Below, piece by piece: positions 54,886-63,863 of a stretch of 64,000 nt of DNA. Source of the DNA: Aliihoeflea sp. 2WW (GTDB lineage: Bacteria; Pseudomonadota; Alphaproteobacteria; Rhizobiales; Rhizobiaceae). Under the pieces are notes generated by a model. That model did no database searches. It saw only the letters and a program-made list of their open reading frames with translations, and was not told the origin of the DNA. The position numbers and the translations under genes are program-made. Numbering within the stretch: the first letter of the stretch is position 1; the number at the start of each line of letters is the position of its first letter. The stretch covers positions 1 to 64,000 of the forward strand of contig NZ_AYOD01000014.1 in the NCBI RefSeq assembly GCF_000497755.1, written 5' to 3'.

Positions 54886-55245
54886 TCAATTCCGCCCCTG
54901 AAACAGATTCTCCACATGCACCGGCCACCGCCGCGGCAGCACCGCGACCAGGTCGAACCGCACCGAAAGCCGCGCAAAATCCGGCTGGCGCGAGAGCCAG
55001 TGGTCCGCCGCCGCCTCGATCCGCCGCTGCGCAGTGCCGCCCACCGCCTCCATCGCCGCGCTCAGATCACGCCGCGCCTTGACCTCGACGATCGCGACCA
55101 GATCGCCACGCCGGGCAATGATGTCGATCTCGCCCGCCTTGGTGCGAAAGTTCCGCGCCACGATCCGATACCCCTTCAGCCGCAGCGCCATCGCCGCCAG
55201 CCATTCCGACCGGTTGCCGTGCCGATAGGCCCCAAGCCTATCCAT
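54886..55245 (-). CDS. yraN: YraN family protein (UPF0102, endonuclease-like fold)
   Basis: A 119-residue protein with the restriction endonuclease-like core: [23 protein letters not shown]-type opening, [21 protein letters not shown] (the D...E-x-K active-site-like triad) at residues 38-58. The function is unknown, although the fold suggests nucleic acid work. It overlaps rsmI by eight bases, the conserved rsmI-yraN pairing. The glutathione synthetase gene that often follows is not present. Confidence 0.92.
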   Translation of the reverse strand: MDRLGAYRHGNRSEWLAAMALRLKGYRIVARNFRTKAGEIDIIARRGDLVAIVEVKARRDLSAAMEAVGGTAQRRIEAAADHWLSRQPDFARLSVRFDLVAVLPRRWPVHVENLFQGRN

Positions 55246-56134
55246 CCTGCGCGTCCCGCAATTCCACCAGCCGGCGGAACAGATCCTGCTTGGCCTGCCC
55301 CGTCATCTTCGCCGCCTCGCCGGCCGCCTTCGACGCCGGCATGTCGCGCGCCAGATCGAGCAGCAGCCGGTCGACATCCACCCCTTCCGCCGCAGCTTGT
55401 TCCAGCGCCGGCCCGACACAGACGACGACCTCGCCCTTCGGCGTGTCCGCTTCCGCGTAGTGCGCCGCGAGTTCAGCCAGCGTCCCGCGCCGCGCCTCCT
55501 CGAATGCTTTGGTCAGCTCCCGCGCCACCACCGCCGGCCGGTCGCCCAGAACGTCCAGCATCGCTTTGAGGCTCGCCGCCAGCCGGCGCGGACTTTCGAA
55601 GAAGATCAGTGTCCCGGGAATGCGCGCCACCTCTTCGAGCCGCGTCCGCCGCTGCCCGTCCTTGACCGGCAAAAACCCTGCAAAGAAGAACGCGTCCGAC
55701 GGCAGCCCGGCGATCGAGAGCGCGGCCAGCGTCGACGACGCGCCGGGGATCGGCACCACGCGATGTCCGGCCTCCACCGCCTCGCCGACCAGCCGGAAGC
55801 CGGGGTCCGAGACGAGCGGCGTGCCCGCATCCGAGCAGAGCGCGACCGACTTTCCCTCACTGAGCGCCGCGATCAGCTTCGGCCCGGCCTCGGCCGCATT
55901 GTGCTCGTGATAGGCGATCAGCCTGCGCCTGATGCCATAGCGCTCCAGCAGGATGCGCGTCACCCGCGTGTCCTCGCAGGCAAGCACATCCGCGCCCGCC
56001 AGCGTCTCCAGCGCGCGCAGCGTGATGTCGGAAAGATTGCCGATCGGCGTCGCGACCAGATAGAGCGCAGGCTCGGGCACCGGCGCACGCATCTGCGCCT
56101 GTCCGATCATGTAGATTCGCTCGCCCTCCGCCAT
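55238..56134 (-). CDS. rsmI: 16S rRNA (cytidine1402-2'-O)-methyltransferase RsmI
   Basis: A 298-residue tetrapyrrole-methylase-fold enzyme. '[36 protein letters not shown]' is the RsmI signature, followed by '[13 protein letters not shown]' and '[21 protein letters not shown]'. It methylates the ribose of C1402 in the ribosome decoding centre. It overlaps yraN by eight bases downstream. Other in-frame Met codons lie close to the chosen start. Confidence 0.95.
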   Translation of the reverse strand: MAEGERIYMIGQAQMRAPVPEPALYLVATPIGNLSDITLRALETLAGADVLACEDTRVTRILLERYGIRRRLIAYHEHNAAEAGPKLIAALSEGKSVALCSDAGTPLVSDPGFRLVGEAVEAGHRVVPIPGASSTLAALSIAGLPSDAFFFAGFLPVKDGQRRTRLEEVARIPGTLIFFESPRRLAASLKAMLDVLGDRPAVVARELTKAFEEARRGTLAELAAHYAEADTPKGEVVVCVGPALEQAAAEGVDVDRLLLDLARDMPASKAAGEAAKMTGQAKQDLFRRLVELRDAQDG

Positions 56135-56233
56135 CGCCGTCTTCCTTTATCCGGGCGCCGAAAATTCGCCGCGATCGGTGGGAACAATTTGGGCATCTGC
56201 CCGGTTCGAAGGCAGAATGCGGAGGTTTCCCCA

Positions 56234-56452
56234 ATGCCCCTGACCATCCAGGACAGTTTCGAACCCTATTACGCCGGCAAGACCGCGCGAAACGACAATC
56301 AGCGCGCCAAATCCGCCACCACCGCGTCGAGCACGATCATCCCGTCCGCCGTCGCCCGCAGCCGCGAATTGCCGACCGGCGCGACGAGGCGTTCCTCCTG
56401 GAGCACCGCGATCCGCTTCGACGACAAGGACCGCCCGGACAACGATTCGTAG
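56234..56452 (+). CDS. Short hypothetical ORF antisense to the hemW 3' end
   Basis: ATG 56234 is preceded by GGAGG at eight-base spacing, an unusually good ribosome site. The predicted 72-residue product starts MPLTIQDSFEPYYAGKTARN and then becomes Thr/Ser/Arg-rich where it overlaps hemW in antisense. It may be a real small gene, a remnant cut by rearrangement, or chance. I recognise no family. Confidence 0.25.
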   Translation: MPLTIQDSFEPYYAGKTARNDNQRAKSATTASSTIIPSAVARSRELPTGATRRSSWSTAIRFDDKDRPDNDS

Positions 56453-57450
56453 CGCGCGAGGTCGATCCCCTCGGCCAGCCGCAACCCCATCAACAGGAAC
56501 TCGTCGGCCTCCTCCTCGCGCGTCAGCCGCTCGCCGCCGGTAATGCCGTGCCCGCGCGCCTCGACGCGCTCCAGCCACGCCTCGGGCAGCTTCTCGGTAA
56601 ACGTCACGATCCGCTCGCCATTCTCGACGAAACGCCCATGCGCCCCCGGCCCGATGCCGACATATTCGCCATAGCGCCAGTAGATCAGATTGTGCCGGCT
56701 CTCCGCGCCCGGCCGCCCATGGTTGGAAATCTCGTAGGCCGGCAGCCCGCGCGCCGCGGTCACCTCCTGCGTCAACTTGTAGAGGTCCGCCGCGTGGTCC
56801 GGCTCGGGCATCACGAACTTGCCCGCCTCGTGCAGAAGCTGGAACCGCGTCCCGTCCTCGATGGTGAGTTGGTAGAGCGACAGATGATCGGCCGCATAGC
56901 CGATCGCCCGGTCGAGTTCGCTTGCCCATTCGTCGAGACTCTGGTGCGGCCGCGCATAGATCAGGTCGAACGAAAGCCGCGGGAAAATCTCGCGCGCCAG
57001 CCCGATCGCGTGCAGCGCGCCCTCGACATCATGCAGCCGTCCGAGGAACCGCAGATCGGCATCGTTCAGCGCCTGAACGCCGAGCGACACCCGATTGACC
57101 CCCGCCGCCCGATAGCCGCGAAACCGCGCCGCCTCGACGGATGACGGATTCGCCTCCAGCGTGATCTCGATCCCGTCCGGCACGGTCCAATGCCGCGCGA
57201 CGCTCTCCAGCACCGCCCCCACCGTCTCCGGCTCCATCAGCGACGGCGTGCCCCCGCCCAGAAAGATCGAATCGACCTTTCGACCACCCGTCCGCGCCCG
57301 CATCGTCGCCATCTCGCGATCGAACGCAGCGGCAAACCGCGCCTGGTCGACCGGCTGGTGGCGGACATGGGAATTGAAGTCGCAATAGGGGCACTTGGCT
57401 GCGCAGAACGGCCAGTGGATATAGATGCCGAAACCCGGATCGTCGGTCAT
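56299..57450 (-). CDS. hemW: Heme chaperone HemW (radical SAM)
   Basis: A 383-residue radical-SAM protein. The cluster motif is C-x3-C-x2-C in FCAAKCPYCDF near residue 16, and GGGTPSLMEP and 'PGAHGRFVENGERIVTF' are family markers. HemW inserts heme into target proteins; it was long annotated as coproporphyrinogen oxidase HemN, from which it differs by lacking the fourth conserved Cys pattern. ATG 57450 is chosen because the upstream frame runs through a palindromic repeat. It is downstream of rdgB on the same strand. Confidence 0.93.
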   Translation of the reverse strand: MTDDPGFGIYIHWPFCAAKCPYCDFNSHVRHQPVDQARFAAAFDREMATMRARTGGRKVDSIFLGGGTPSLMEPETVGAVLESVARHWTVPDGIEITLEANPSSVEAARFRGYRAAGVNRVSLGVQALNDADLRFLGRLHDVEGALHAIGLAREIFPRLSFDLIYARPHQSLDEWASELDRAIGYAADHLSLYQLTIEDGTRFQLLHEAGKFVMPEPDHAADLYKLTQEVTAARGLPAYEISNHGRPGAESRHNLIYWRYGEYVGIGPGAHGRFVENGERIVTFTEKLPEAWLERVEARGHGITGGERLTREEEADEFLLMGLRLAEGIDLARYESLSGRSLSSKRIAVLQEERLVAPVGNSRLRATADGMIVLDAVVADLAR

Positions 57451-57473
57451 CGGCCAGTCCTGACAGGGCGCGC

Positions 57474-57608
57474 ACCCCCACCCCATACCCCTCCCCACAA
57501 GGGGGAGGGGGGCATCCACGCCCCGCCAAAGCTTGACCCGGCACCGAAAAGAAGGCGCCACGCCGACGCCCTCCCTCCCCCTTGTGGGGAGGGATAAAGG
57601 GTGGGGGT
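57474..57608. repeat. Long intergenic palindrome, hemW-rdgB gap
   Basis: Two near-complementary arms (57474-57513 and 57568-57608) share the CCTCCCCACAAGGGGGAGG core with the element at 29736-29883. Positions 57593-57621 repeat bases 1-29 of the window. The arms of this copy are imperfect, so it is older or has been repaired. Confidence 0.85.
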
Positions 57609-57636
57609 CACTTCAGAAAAACCGGCGATACCCAAC

Positions 57637-58284
57637 TCACCCCGCCCCCAACATCTCGCGCGCAAACGCCTGAAACGCCCTTGCCCGGTGCGACAGCGCT
57701 TCGTCCTGCCCCGGCTTCCAGCCATGCTTCTCCTCGGCGCTCATCTCGCCGAACGTCCGCTCGTGACCGGAGGGCTGGAACATCGGATCATAGCCGAAAC
57801 CGCTCGTCCCGCGCGGCGGCCAGACCAGCGTTCCCTGCGCCTCGCCGCGAAAATACTCCGCATGCCCGTCCGGCCAGGCAACGCAGATCACCGAGACGAA
57901 CTTGCCCTGTCGGTCCTGCGGCATGTGCGCGTTTTTCTGGTCGAGCAGCTTCTGCGTCCGCTCCATCGCCACCTGAAAGTCGCGCGTGCCGTCGGCCAGC
58001 TCGGCCCAGTTCGCCGTATAGACGCCCGGATCGCCGCCCAGCGCATCGACCATCAGGCCCGAATCGTCCGACAGCGCCGGCAGCCCGGTCGCGCTCGCCG
58101 CCGCATGCGCCTTGATGTAGGCGTTCTCCTCGAACGTGGTGCCGGTCTCGTCAGGCTCGGGCAGGCCATACTCGGCCGCCGACTTCGCCTCGAAGCCGAA
58201 CGGCGCGATCAGGTCGGCGATCTCCGCCAGCTTGCCCTTGTTGTGGCTCGCCACCACGATCTTGCGGTCGTCCAGAGTGCGCAT
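57637..58284 (-). CDS. rdgB: XTP/dITP pyrophosphatase RdgB
   Basis: A 215-residue Ham1-family enzyme. It opens with [15 protein letters not shown], and shows [13 protein letters not shown], '[15 protein letters not shown]' and '[23 protein letters not shown]', which bind the nucleotide and metal. It hydrolyses non-canonical purine triphosphates and so prevents mutagenic incorporation. The stop of the upstream VOC gene is adjacent to its ATG. Confidence 0.96.
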   Translation of the reverse strand: MRTLDDRKIVVASHNKGKLAEIADLIAPFGFEAKSAAEYGLPEPDETGTTFEENAYIKAHAAASATGLPALSDDSGLMVDALGGDPGVYTANWAELADGTRDFQVAMERTQKLLDQKNAHMPQDRQGKFVSVICVAWPDGHAEYFRGEAQGTLVWPPRGTSGFGYDPMFQPSGHERTFGEMSAEEKHGWKPGQDEALSHRARAFQAFAREMLGAG

Positions 58285-58719
58285 TCAAAGTCCCCAGATC
58301 TTCGGATTGGCGATTTCCAGCGAATTGCCTGCCGGATCGCGAAAATAGATGGACCGCCCGCCGGAAGGCTCGTCCGGCTTCGACGACGGCCACCGGAAAT
58401 CGGCCTCGATGGCAACGCCGTGCGTTTCCAGATGCCCCTTCCAGCGCTCGATCTCGTCTTCGGTGCCGGCGAAGCACAAATGCCCCGCACCGCTCGCGCC
58501 ATGCGGCGGAACGGGAAGCCTGGCATCAGGTGCCGGCGGCTTCACAGTCTGCGCGGGATCGAACAGCAAGAGCACCCCGTCGCCGCACTTGAAGAACACG
58601 TGCCGGCCGTCAACCTTGGCGATGCGTTTCAGGCCCATCACGTCGCGGTAGAAGGCTTCGGCCGCGTCGAGGTCGTCGACATAGAGCGCGGATTCGAGGA
58701 TGGCGGTCGGCGTCAGCAC
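58285..58719 (-). CDS. VOC (glyoxalase/bleomycin resistance) superfamily protein
   Basis: A 144-residue two-beta-alpha-beta-beta-beta protein of the vicinal oxygen chelate fold. The first module ends in RHVFFKCGDGVLLLFDP and the second has GHLCFAG and 'SIYFRDPAGNSLEIANP', with the His and Glu metal ligands. The reaction is unknown; such genes include glyoxalase I and dioxygenases. The GTG at 58719 is preferred: GGGGA precedes it and the longer frame lacks conservation. It is translationally adjacent to rdgB. Confidence 0.85.
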   Translation of the reverse strand: MLTPTAILESALYVDDLDAAEAFYRDVMGLKRIAKVDGRHVFFKCGDGVLLLFDPAQTVKPPAPDARLPVPPHGASGAGHLCFAGTEDEIERWKGHLETHGVAIEADFRWPSSKPDEPSGGRSIYFRDPAGNSLEIANPKIWGL

Positions 58720-58753
58720 GAGACATCCCCTATCAAAGGCTGCGTTCTGTCGC

Positions 58754-58824
58754 GCCCCCCTCTGTCCTGCCGGACATCTCCCCCGCAAGGGGGGAGATCA
58801 ATGTCCGGCAGGACAGAGGGGGGC
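58754..58824. repeat. Palindromic repeat with perfect 24-bp arms
   Basis: Positions 58754-58777 and 58801-58824 are exact reverse complements (GCCCCCCTCTGTCCTGCCGG and the rest). The centre ATCTCCCC...GGGGAGAT extends the stem, so the whole element can fold as one long hairpin. The CTGTCCTGCCGGACAT motif is a known kind of intergenic repeat in rhizobial genomes, as I recall. Confidence 0.88.
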
Positions 58825-58850
58825 AACGTAGGGCGCAACCATCGACAAAC

Positions 58851-59567
58851 CTACCCCATCGCCATCTTCTGCAAATCCACCAGCCTTGCGATGCCCTTCT
58901 TCGCCAGCCCCATCAACTGCGCGAACTCCTCCTCCGAAAACGGCTCGCTTTCCGCCGTCCCCTGGATTTCGACGATCCCGCCGCGCCCCGTCATGACGAA
59001 ATTCGCATCCGTGTCGGCCGCCGAATCCTCCGGATAGTCGAGGTCGATCACCGGCACGCCATTGTAGATGCCGCACGAGATCGCCGCGACATGGTCCTTC
59101 AGCACCTTGGAAACCTGCACCATCTGGCGCGCTTCCATCCAGCGCAAGCATTCGTGCAGCGCGACGAAGCCGCCGGTGATACCTGCCGTGCGGGTGCCGC
59201 CATCGGCCTGGATGACATCGCAATCGACGGTGATCTGCACCTCGCCCAGCGCCTGCAGGTCGACGACGGCGCGCAAGGATCGCCCGATCAGGCGCTGGAT
59301 TTCCAGCGTGCGGCCGCCCTGCTTGCCGGCCGAGGCCTCGCGGCGCATCCGGTCGCCCGTCGCGCGCGGCAGCATGCCGTATTCGGCCGTCACCCAGCCC
59401 TTGCCGGAATTGCGCAGCCATCCCGGCACGCGCTCTTCGAGGCTCGCCGTGCACAGCACGTGCGTATCGCCGAACTTCACGAGGCACGAGCCCTCGGCAT
59501 GTTTGGAGACGCCGCATTCGAAGGAGATCGCCCGCATTTCGTCGGGCTGGCGCTTGGATGGCCGCAT
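58851..59567 (-). CDS. rph: Ribonuclease PH
   Basis: A 238-residue phosphorolytic exoribonuclease that trims tRNA 3' ends. '[30 protein letters not shown]', '[14 protein letters not shown]' and '[23 protein letters not shown]'-like ([20 protein letters not shown]) are conserved phosphate and RNA contacts. ATG 59567 gives the family start [16 protein letters not shown]. It is divergent from hrcA, the usual alphaproteobacterial arrangement. Confidence 0.96.
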   Translation of the reverse strand: MRPSKRQPDEMRAISFECGVSKHAEGSCLVKFGDTHVLCTASLEERVPGWLRNSGKGWVTAEYGMLPRATGDRMRREASAGKQGGRTLEIQRLIGRSLRAVVDLQALGEVQITVDCDVIQADGGTRTAGITGGFVALHECLRWMEARQMVQVSKVLKDHVAAISCGIYNGVPVIDLDYPEDSAADTDANFVMTGRGGIVEIQGTAESEPFSEEEFAQLMGLAKKGIARLVDLQKMAMG

Positions 59568-59724
59568 GGGTCGGGGCTCTTTTCGTTCGGTTGAGGTTCG
59601 TCCCCCGTCTAGCGCCACCGGGATGACGAGGCAAAGGAAAACCGGCCGCCGCGATGGATCACCAGTTCCGCACCGGGCGCAAATGCCTATATTCAGAGGC
59701 CGAACGCTTGAAGATCGCGATTGA

Positions 59725-60792
59725 ATGAACCCGTTGACCGACCTGACGCTGACCAATCTGGACGCGCGCTCGCGCGAAATCTTCCGGCTGATCGTCGACA
59801 ACTACCTGCGCGAGGGCGAACCGCTCGGCTCGCGCAACCTGTCGCGCCTGCTGCCAAGCTCGCTGTCGCCGGCGACCGTGCGCAACGTCATGTCAGATCT
59901 CGAGCATCTGGGTCTCATCTACGCGCCGCACGTTTCGGCGGGACGTCTGCCGACGCAGGCCGGCCTGCGCTTCTTCGTCGATGCTTTCATGGAACTGGGC
60001 GACCTGACCACCGAGGAGCGCCGCCAGATCGAGGCGCAGGTGCGCGCGTCGGGCTCCGGCCAGACGTTGGAACACATCCTCACCGACGCAAGCCAGATGC
60101 TCTCCGGCCTGTCGCGCGGCGCCGGCCTCGTCATGACCGCCAAGAGCGAGGTACCGCTGAAGCATATCGAGTTCATCAGGCTCGAGCCGACGAGGGCGCT
60201 CGCCGTCATGGTCAGCCAGAATGGCGACGTCGAAAACCGCGTCGTCGATCTCCCGGCCGGCGTCACCTCCTCGCAACTCGTCGAGGCGTCCAACTTCCTC
60301 AACGCCCACATTCGCGGCCGCACGCTGGCCGAGGCGAAGGCGGAGATTGCGCGGCTGAAGGAAGAGACGCGCACCGCCCTCGACACGCTGTCGCAGGACC
60401 TGGTGGAGCGCGGCCTGGCGGTCTGGGCCGGCGAGGGCTCGGGGCTTCAGGCCCGGCTCATCGTGCGCGGCCATGCCAACCTCCTGGAAAACGTCACCGC
60501 CCAGGCCGATCTCGAACTCCTGCGCCATCTCTTCGAGGATCTCGAAACCAAGGACGGGATGCTGCAACTCCTCGACCTCGCCGAGGAAGGGCCGGGCGTG
60601 CGCATCTTCATAGGCTCGGAAAACAAGCTCTTTTCGCTCTCCGGTTCCTCGCTCGTCGTCGCGCCCTATCGCGACAAGGACGCCCGCGTCATCGGCGCGC
60701 TCGGCGTCATCGGCCCGACCCGGCTGAACTATGCCCGCATCGTTCCGATGGTCGACTACACCGCCCAGATCATCACCCGCATGCTCGGCTGA
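59725..60792 (+). CDS. hrcA: Heat-inducible transcription repressor HrcA
   Basis: A 355-residue repressor with an N-terminal winged helix ([28 protein letters not shown]) and the HrcA domain ending '[28 protein letters not shown]'. It normally represses groESL and sometimes dnaK operons by binding CIRCE. No CIRCE sequence is visible near it in this window. The gene that follows is not grpE, unlike the common rph-hrcA-grpE order. Confidence 0.96.
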   Translation: MNPLTDLTLTNLDARSREIFRLIVDNYLREGEPLGSRNLSRLLPSSLSPATVRNVMSDLEHLGLIYAPHVSAGRLPTQAGLRFFVDAFMELGDLTTEERRQIEAQVRASGSGQTLEHILTDASQMLSGLSRGAGLVMTAKSEVPLKHIEFIRLEPTRALAVMVSQNGDVENRVVDLPAGVTSSQLVEASNFLNAHIRGRTLAEAKAEIARLKEETRTALDTLSQDLVERGLAVWAGEGSGLQARLIVRGHANLLENVTAQADLELLRHLFEDLETKDGMLQLLDLAEEGPGVRIFIGSENKLFSLSGSSLVVAPYRDKDARVIGALGVIGPTRLNYARIVPMVDYTAQIITRMLG

Positions 60793-60985
60793 AATCCCGC
60801 CGACACGCTTTCATCACGGCATGACGCAGCGGAATATTCTTTCGCGCGACCCGTTGGCGAAGGGCGATTCAGAAAGGGTTAAGTCAAATTTTACTACAAT
60901 TGATCGTTTCGTGGCCGGGAACGCTCTGTTCCGGAACCAACCCGCCCCGAAGGCGGTTCTTCTCCTGCAAACGAGGTTGTGAGTC

Positions 60986-61186
60986 ATGTCTGCAAGGAAG
61001 CGAATTGAGATGAGAGAGGCAGAACTTTCCACCGTGATCGTCAAGGAACTGGGCTCGGAAACCAACCGCCGGTTTCTCAATCGCATGCCCGGCCTGCGCG
61101 CCGAGCACGCGCTGCCGCAAAACCTGCGCAGCCTGCTTGAGCGTCTCGACGACGTCGAAGACGGCCCGCGCACCTACCGGCACTGA
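60986..61186 (+). CDS. Small hypothetical protein
   Basis: A 66-residue protein with a basic start and an amphipathic C-terminal half (RRFLNRMPGLRAEHALPQNL, then LRSLLERLDD). GAGG precedes ATG 60986 and a strong intrinsic terminator follows the stop. Both signals suggest a real gene; a second start at 61010 follows AAGGAAG. I recognise no family. A hairpin (around 60944-60962) precedes it in the leader. Confidence 0.65.
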   Translation: MSARKRIEMREAELSTVIVKELGSETNRRFLNRMPGLRAEHALPQNLRSLLERLDDVEDGPRTYRH

Positions 61187-61213
61187 AGGCTCCAGCCTCG
61201 TTGCAACAAAAAA

Positions 61214-61236
61214 GGCGGCCGGATGGCCGCCTTTTT
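61214..61236. terminator. Bidirectional intrinsic terminator
   Basis: GGCGGCC (61214-61220), loop GGAT, and GGCCGCC (61225-61231) are flanked by six A and five T. It serves the small plus-strand gene and rpsU on the minus strand. Confidence 0.9.
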
Positions 61237-61253
61237 GCTGTTCAGCGAAATTC

Positions 61254-61526
61254 TTATGCCGCCGAGCTTTCGGGGCGTGCGCCCGGACGGCCCGTCGGGC
61301 GTGCCGGCTTCTTCTTCATCGGCAGCAGGCCTTCGCGCTGCGCCTGCTTGCGGGCGAGCTTGCGCGACCGGCGCACGGCTTCCGCCTTCTGGCGGGCGCG
61401 CTTTTCCGACGGCTTCTCATAGGACCGGCGCGCCTTCATCTCGCGGAAGATGCCCTCGCGCTGCATTTTCTTCTTCAGCGCGCGAAGCGCCTGCTCGACA
61501 TTGTTCTCACGTACGACGACCTGCAA
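61254..61526 (-). CDS. rpsU: 30S ribosomal protein S21 (bS21)
   Basis: A 90-residue bS21, longer than the 71 residues of E. coli. The conserved core is [51 protein letters not shown]-like, recognisable in the first 55 residues; the remaining tail is basic and Pro/Ala-rich, as is usual in alphaproteobacteria. bS21 sits at the platform near the anti-SD of 16S rRNA. It has its own promoter and terminator. Confidence 0.95.
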   Translation of the reverse strand: MQVVVRENNVEQALRALKKKMQREGIFREMKARRSYEKPSEKRARQKAEAVRRSRKLARKQAQREGLLPMKKKPARPTGRPGARPESSAA

Positions 61527-61682
61527 TGTGATCCTGTCCTTTCTCGAATTGAAATGGCATCGAACACCGCCGGAAGCGGGCCGATACAGCGAATTTTGCC
61601 GGAAGGAACCGACCGAACACCCCTGCGCCGCCGGGCGGCATGATTGCGGGACAATGGCCCGAAGCAGGGGCGGGATGACCTC

Positions 61683-61711
61683 TATATAGGCCCCTTTTCG
61701 CCAAAAGGCAA
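61683..61711 (-). promoter_or_regulatory. Promoter of rpsU
   Basis: On the minus strand TTGCCT (61706-61711) and TATATA (61683-61688) are separated by 17 bases. Transcription would start about 150 bases before the rpsU start codon, leaving a long leader in which regulation is possible. Confidence 0.65.
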
Positions 61712-61797
61712 AACCGGATCACTCCGCCCTTCTGGACTCCGGCCCGCCAAGGCTTTAGGCGAAGCGCACTGTAAATCGCCTCGGAAATCCTGCAGCC

Positions 61798-62487
61798 ATG
61801 ACGACCAGCCCGACCCTCATCGCCCCGTCCGTCCTCTCGGCCGATTTCTCGAAGCTCGGCGACGAGGTCGAAGCCGTCGTCAAGGCAGGCGCGGACTGGA
61901 TTCACCTGGACGTCATGGACGGCCATTTCGTGCCCAACATCACCTTCGGACCGCAGATCATCAAGTCGATCCGCAACCGCACCGACAAGGTTTTCGACTG
62001 CCATTTGATGATCGCGCCGACCGACCAGTACTTCGCCGCCTTCGCCGATGCGGGCTGCGACATCATCACCGTCCACGCCGAGGCCGGCCCGCATCTCGAC
62101 CGCTCGCTGCAGGCGATCAGGAACCTCGGCAAGAAGGCCGGCGTCTCGCTCAATCCCTCGACCCCGGAGAACGTCATCGAATACGTTCTCGACCGGCTCG
62201 ACCTCGTCCTCCTGATGACCGTCAATCCCGGTTTCGGCGGCCAGGCCTTCATCACCGCCGTGGTCGAAAAGGTCGCCCGCATCAAGGCGATGATCGGCGA
62301 CCGGCCGATCGACATCGAGATCGACGGCGGCGTGACGCCGGAGACGGCGCCGCTGGTCGCCAGGGCCGGCGCCAACGTCCTCGTCGCCGGCTCGGCGGTC
62401 TTCAAGGGCGGGTCGGTCGACAGCTATGCGAAGAATATCGCGGCGATCCGCGATGCGTCGGACGGCGCGCGCGGGCTGATCGCCTGA
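61798..62487 (+). CDS. rpe: Ribulose-phosphate 3-epimerase
   Basis: A 229-residue TIM-barrel epimerase. '[44 protein letters not shown]' contains the metal ligands His and Asp; '[14 protein letters not shown]' and [15 protein letters not shown] complete the signature. It interconverts ribulose and xylulose 5-phosphate in the pentose phosphate pathway. It appears to be transcribed alone. Confidence 0.97.
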   Translation: MTTSPTLIAPSVLSADFSKLGDEVEAVVKAGADWIHLDVMDGHFVPNITFGPQIIKSIRNRTDKVFDCHLMIAPTDQYFAAFADAGCDIITVHAEAGPHLDRSLQAIRNLGKKAGVSLNPSTPENVIEYVLDRLDLVLLMTVNPGFGGQAFITAVVEKVARIKAMIGDRPIDIEIDGGVTPETAPLVARAGANVLVAGSAVFKGGSVDSYAKNIAAIRDASDGARGLIA

Positions 62488-62614
62488 ACTTATCCGCGCC
62501 TCGCTGGAAACTGCGCATTTTCGCCCGAAACCTCCGATCAGCGGCAGATTTCCAGCGAATTTTAGACGACTTTTACCGCGAAACTTCAGCTTTCGTTAAG
62601 GTTTCGGTCGGGTT

Positions 62615-62630
62615 TTAACCCCGCATTAAC
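62615..62630 (+). promoter_or_regulatory. CtrA-binding box (TTAA-N7-TTAAC)
   Basis: TTAA at 62615-62618 and TTAAC at 62626-62630 are separated by exactly seven bases, a full match to the CtrA recognition sequence. It lies 63 bp before the start codon of the membrane acyltransferase, a good position to control that promoter. Confidence 0.6.
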
Positions 62631-62692
62631 ACATCGGCGAACTTATCCGCGTATTGCTCTGGACAAAGCCTCATCGTTCGGAGTGAACGCAA

Positions 62693-63799
62693 GTGCAGAC
62701 CGCCAACCGAGCAGCATTCGCCGATCGCGTCGGCTGGGTCGATGCCGCCAAGGGCATCTGCATCATCTTCGTGGTGATGATGCATTCGACGCTCGGCGTC
62801 GGTAAGGCGATGCAGGACCATGGCTGGCTGCACTATGTCGTCGAGTTCGCCCGGCCGTTCCGGATGCCTGACTTCTTCCTGATTTCCGGCCTCTTCCTCG
62901 GCCTCGTCATCGACCGGCCATGGATGCGCTTTCTCGACCGCAAGGTCGTGCATTTCGCCTATTTCTACGTGCTCTGGCTGACCATACAGTTCGCCTTCAA
63001 GGCGCCGGGAATCGCGATGGAGGAGGGCGCCGCAGCGCCGCTGCACCACTATCTGCTGGCCTTCGTCGAGCCCTTTGGAACGCTCTGGTTCATCTACATC
63101 CTGCCGATCTTCTTCGTCGTCACCCGGCTGGTGAAATCCCTGCCGGTGGCGCTCGTTTTCGCCGCCGCGGCGGCGCTGGAGATCCTGCCGATCGAGACCG
63201 GCTGGATGCTGGCCGACGAATTCGCCTCGCGCTTCGTCTATTTCTTCGCCGGCTACGCCTTCGCCGCCAACATCTTCCGCATCGCCGCCTGGCTGCAGGC
63301 GCGGCCGGTCGTGGCGCTGGCGATCCTGGCGCTGTGGGCTCCGGTCAATGGCTGGCTGGTCTTCACCCCCGCACCGACGCATCTGGCGCATCTCCTGACG
63401 GCGGAGATCGGCCAGTCCGGCGCGACGCACGGCCTTTCGGAACTGCCCTTCGTCTCGCTCATCCTCGGCCTTGCCGGCGCGCTGGCGGTGGTGGCGGTTG
63501 CGGCGCTGGTCGCCGAAAAAGCCTGGAGCCGCTGGCTTTCCTGGCTCGGCGCGCATTCGATCGTGATCTATCTCGCCTTCTTCCTGCCGATGGCGATTTC
63601 ACGCGCGGTGCTGATCCGCACCGGTCTCGACACCGGCACGATCTCGGCCCTCGTCACCGCCGCCGGCATCGTCGGCCCGGTCATGCTCTACGGCCTGATC
63701 CAGCTCACCGGCTATGGACGGTTCCTGTTCGAGCGGCCCGGTTGGGCGAAGATCGACGGACGGCGCGGGGCGGAAGGCCGTATGGTCGCCGCGGAGTAG
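62693..63799 (+). CDS. Acyltransferase-3 family membrane protein (OpgC-like)
   Basis: A 368-residue protein with about ten membrane helices. 'RVGWVDAAKGICIIFVVMMHSTLGVGKAM' and 'ARPFRMPDFFLISGLFLGL' are the acyltransferase-3 signature, with His31 in the MMHS motif as the likely catalytic residue. Such proteins add acetyl or succinyl groups to glucans, Nod factors or polysaccharides; OpgC succinylates periplasmic glucans. The substrate here is unknown. GTG 62693 follows GGAG at eight bases. Confidence 0.87.
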   Translation: MQTANRAAFADRVGWVDAAKGICIIFVVMMHSTLGVGKAMQDHGWLHYVVEFARPFRMPDFFLISGLFLGLVIDRPWMRFLDRKVVHFAYFYVLWLTIQFAFKAPGIAMEEGAAAPLHHYLLAFVEPFGTLWFIYILPIFFVVTRLVKSLPVALVFAAAAALEILPIETGWMLADEFASRFVYFFAGYAFAANIFRIAAWLQARPVVALAILALWAPVNGWLVFTPAPTHLAHLLTAEIGQSGATHGLSELPFVSLILGLAGALAVVAVAALVAEKAWSRWLSWLGAHSIVIYLAFFLPMAISRAVLIRTGLDTGTISALVTAAGIVGPVMLYGLIQLTGYGRFLFERPGWAKIDGRRGAEGRMVAAE

Positions 63800-63813
63800 A
63801 ACGCCCGGTCACT

Positions 63814-63855
63814 GCGCCCCCTCCACCATGCTTCGCATGGTCCTGGAGGGGGCGC
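63814..63855. repeat. Nested palindrome after the acyltransferase gene
   Basis: GCGCCCCCTCCA (63814-63825) and TGGAGGGGGCGC (63844-63855) are exact reverse complements around an inner hairpin CCATG-CTTCG-CATGG. It lies 14 bp after the acyltransferase stop and nine before a convergent stop. The outer arm shares GCCCCCTCC with the element at 54755. Confidence 0.8.
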
Positions 63856-63863
63856 TCTGGCGC

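Noticed and set aside
59568-59724. CIRCE element before hrcA
   Set aside because: No TTAGCACTC...GAGTGCTAA-like repeat is visible in the rph-hrcA gap.
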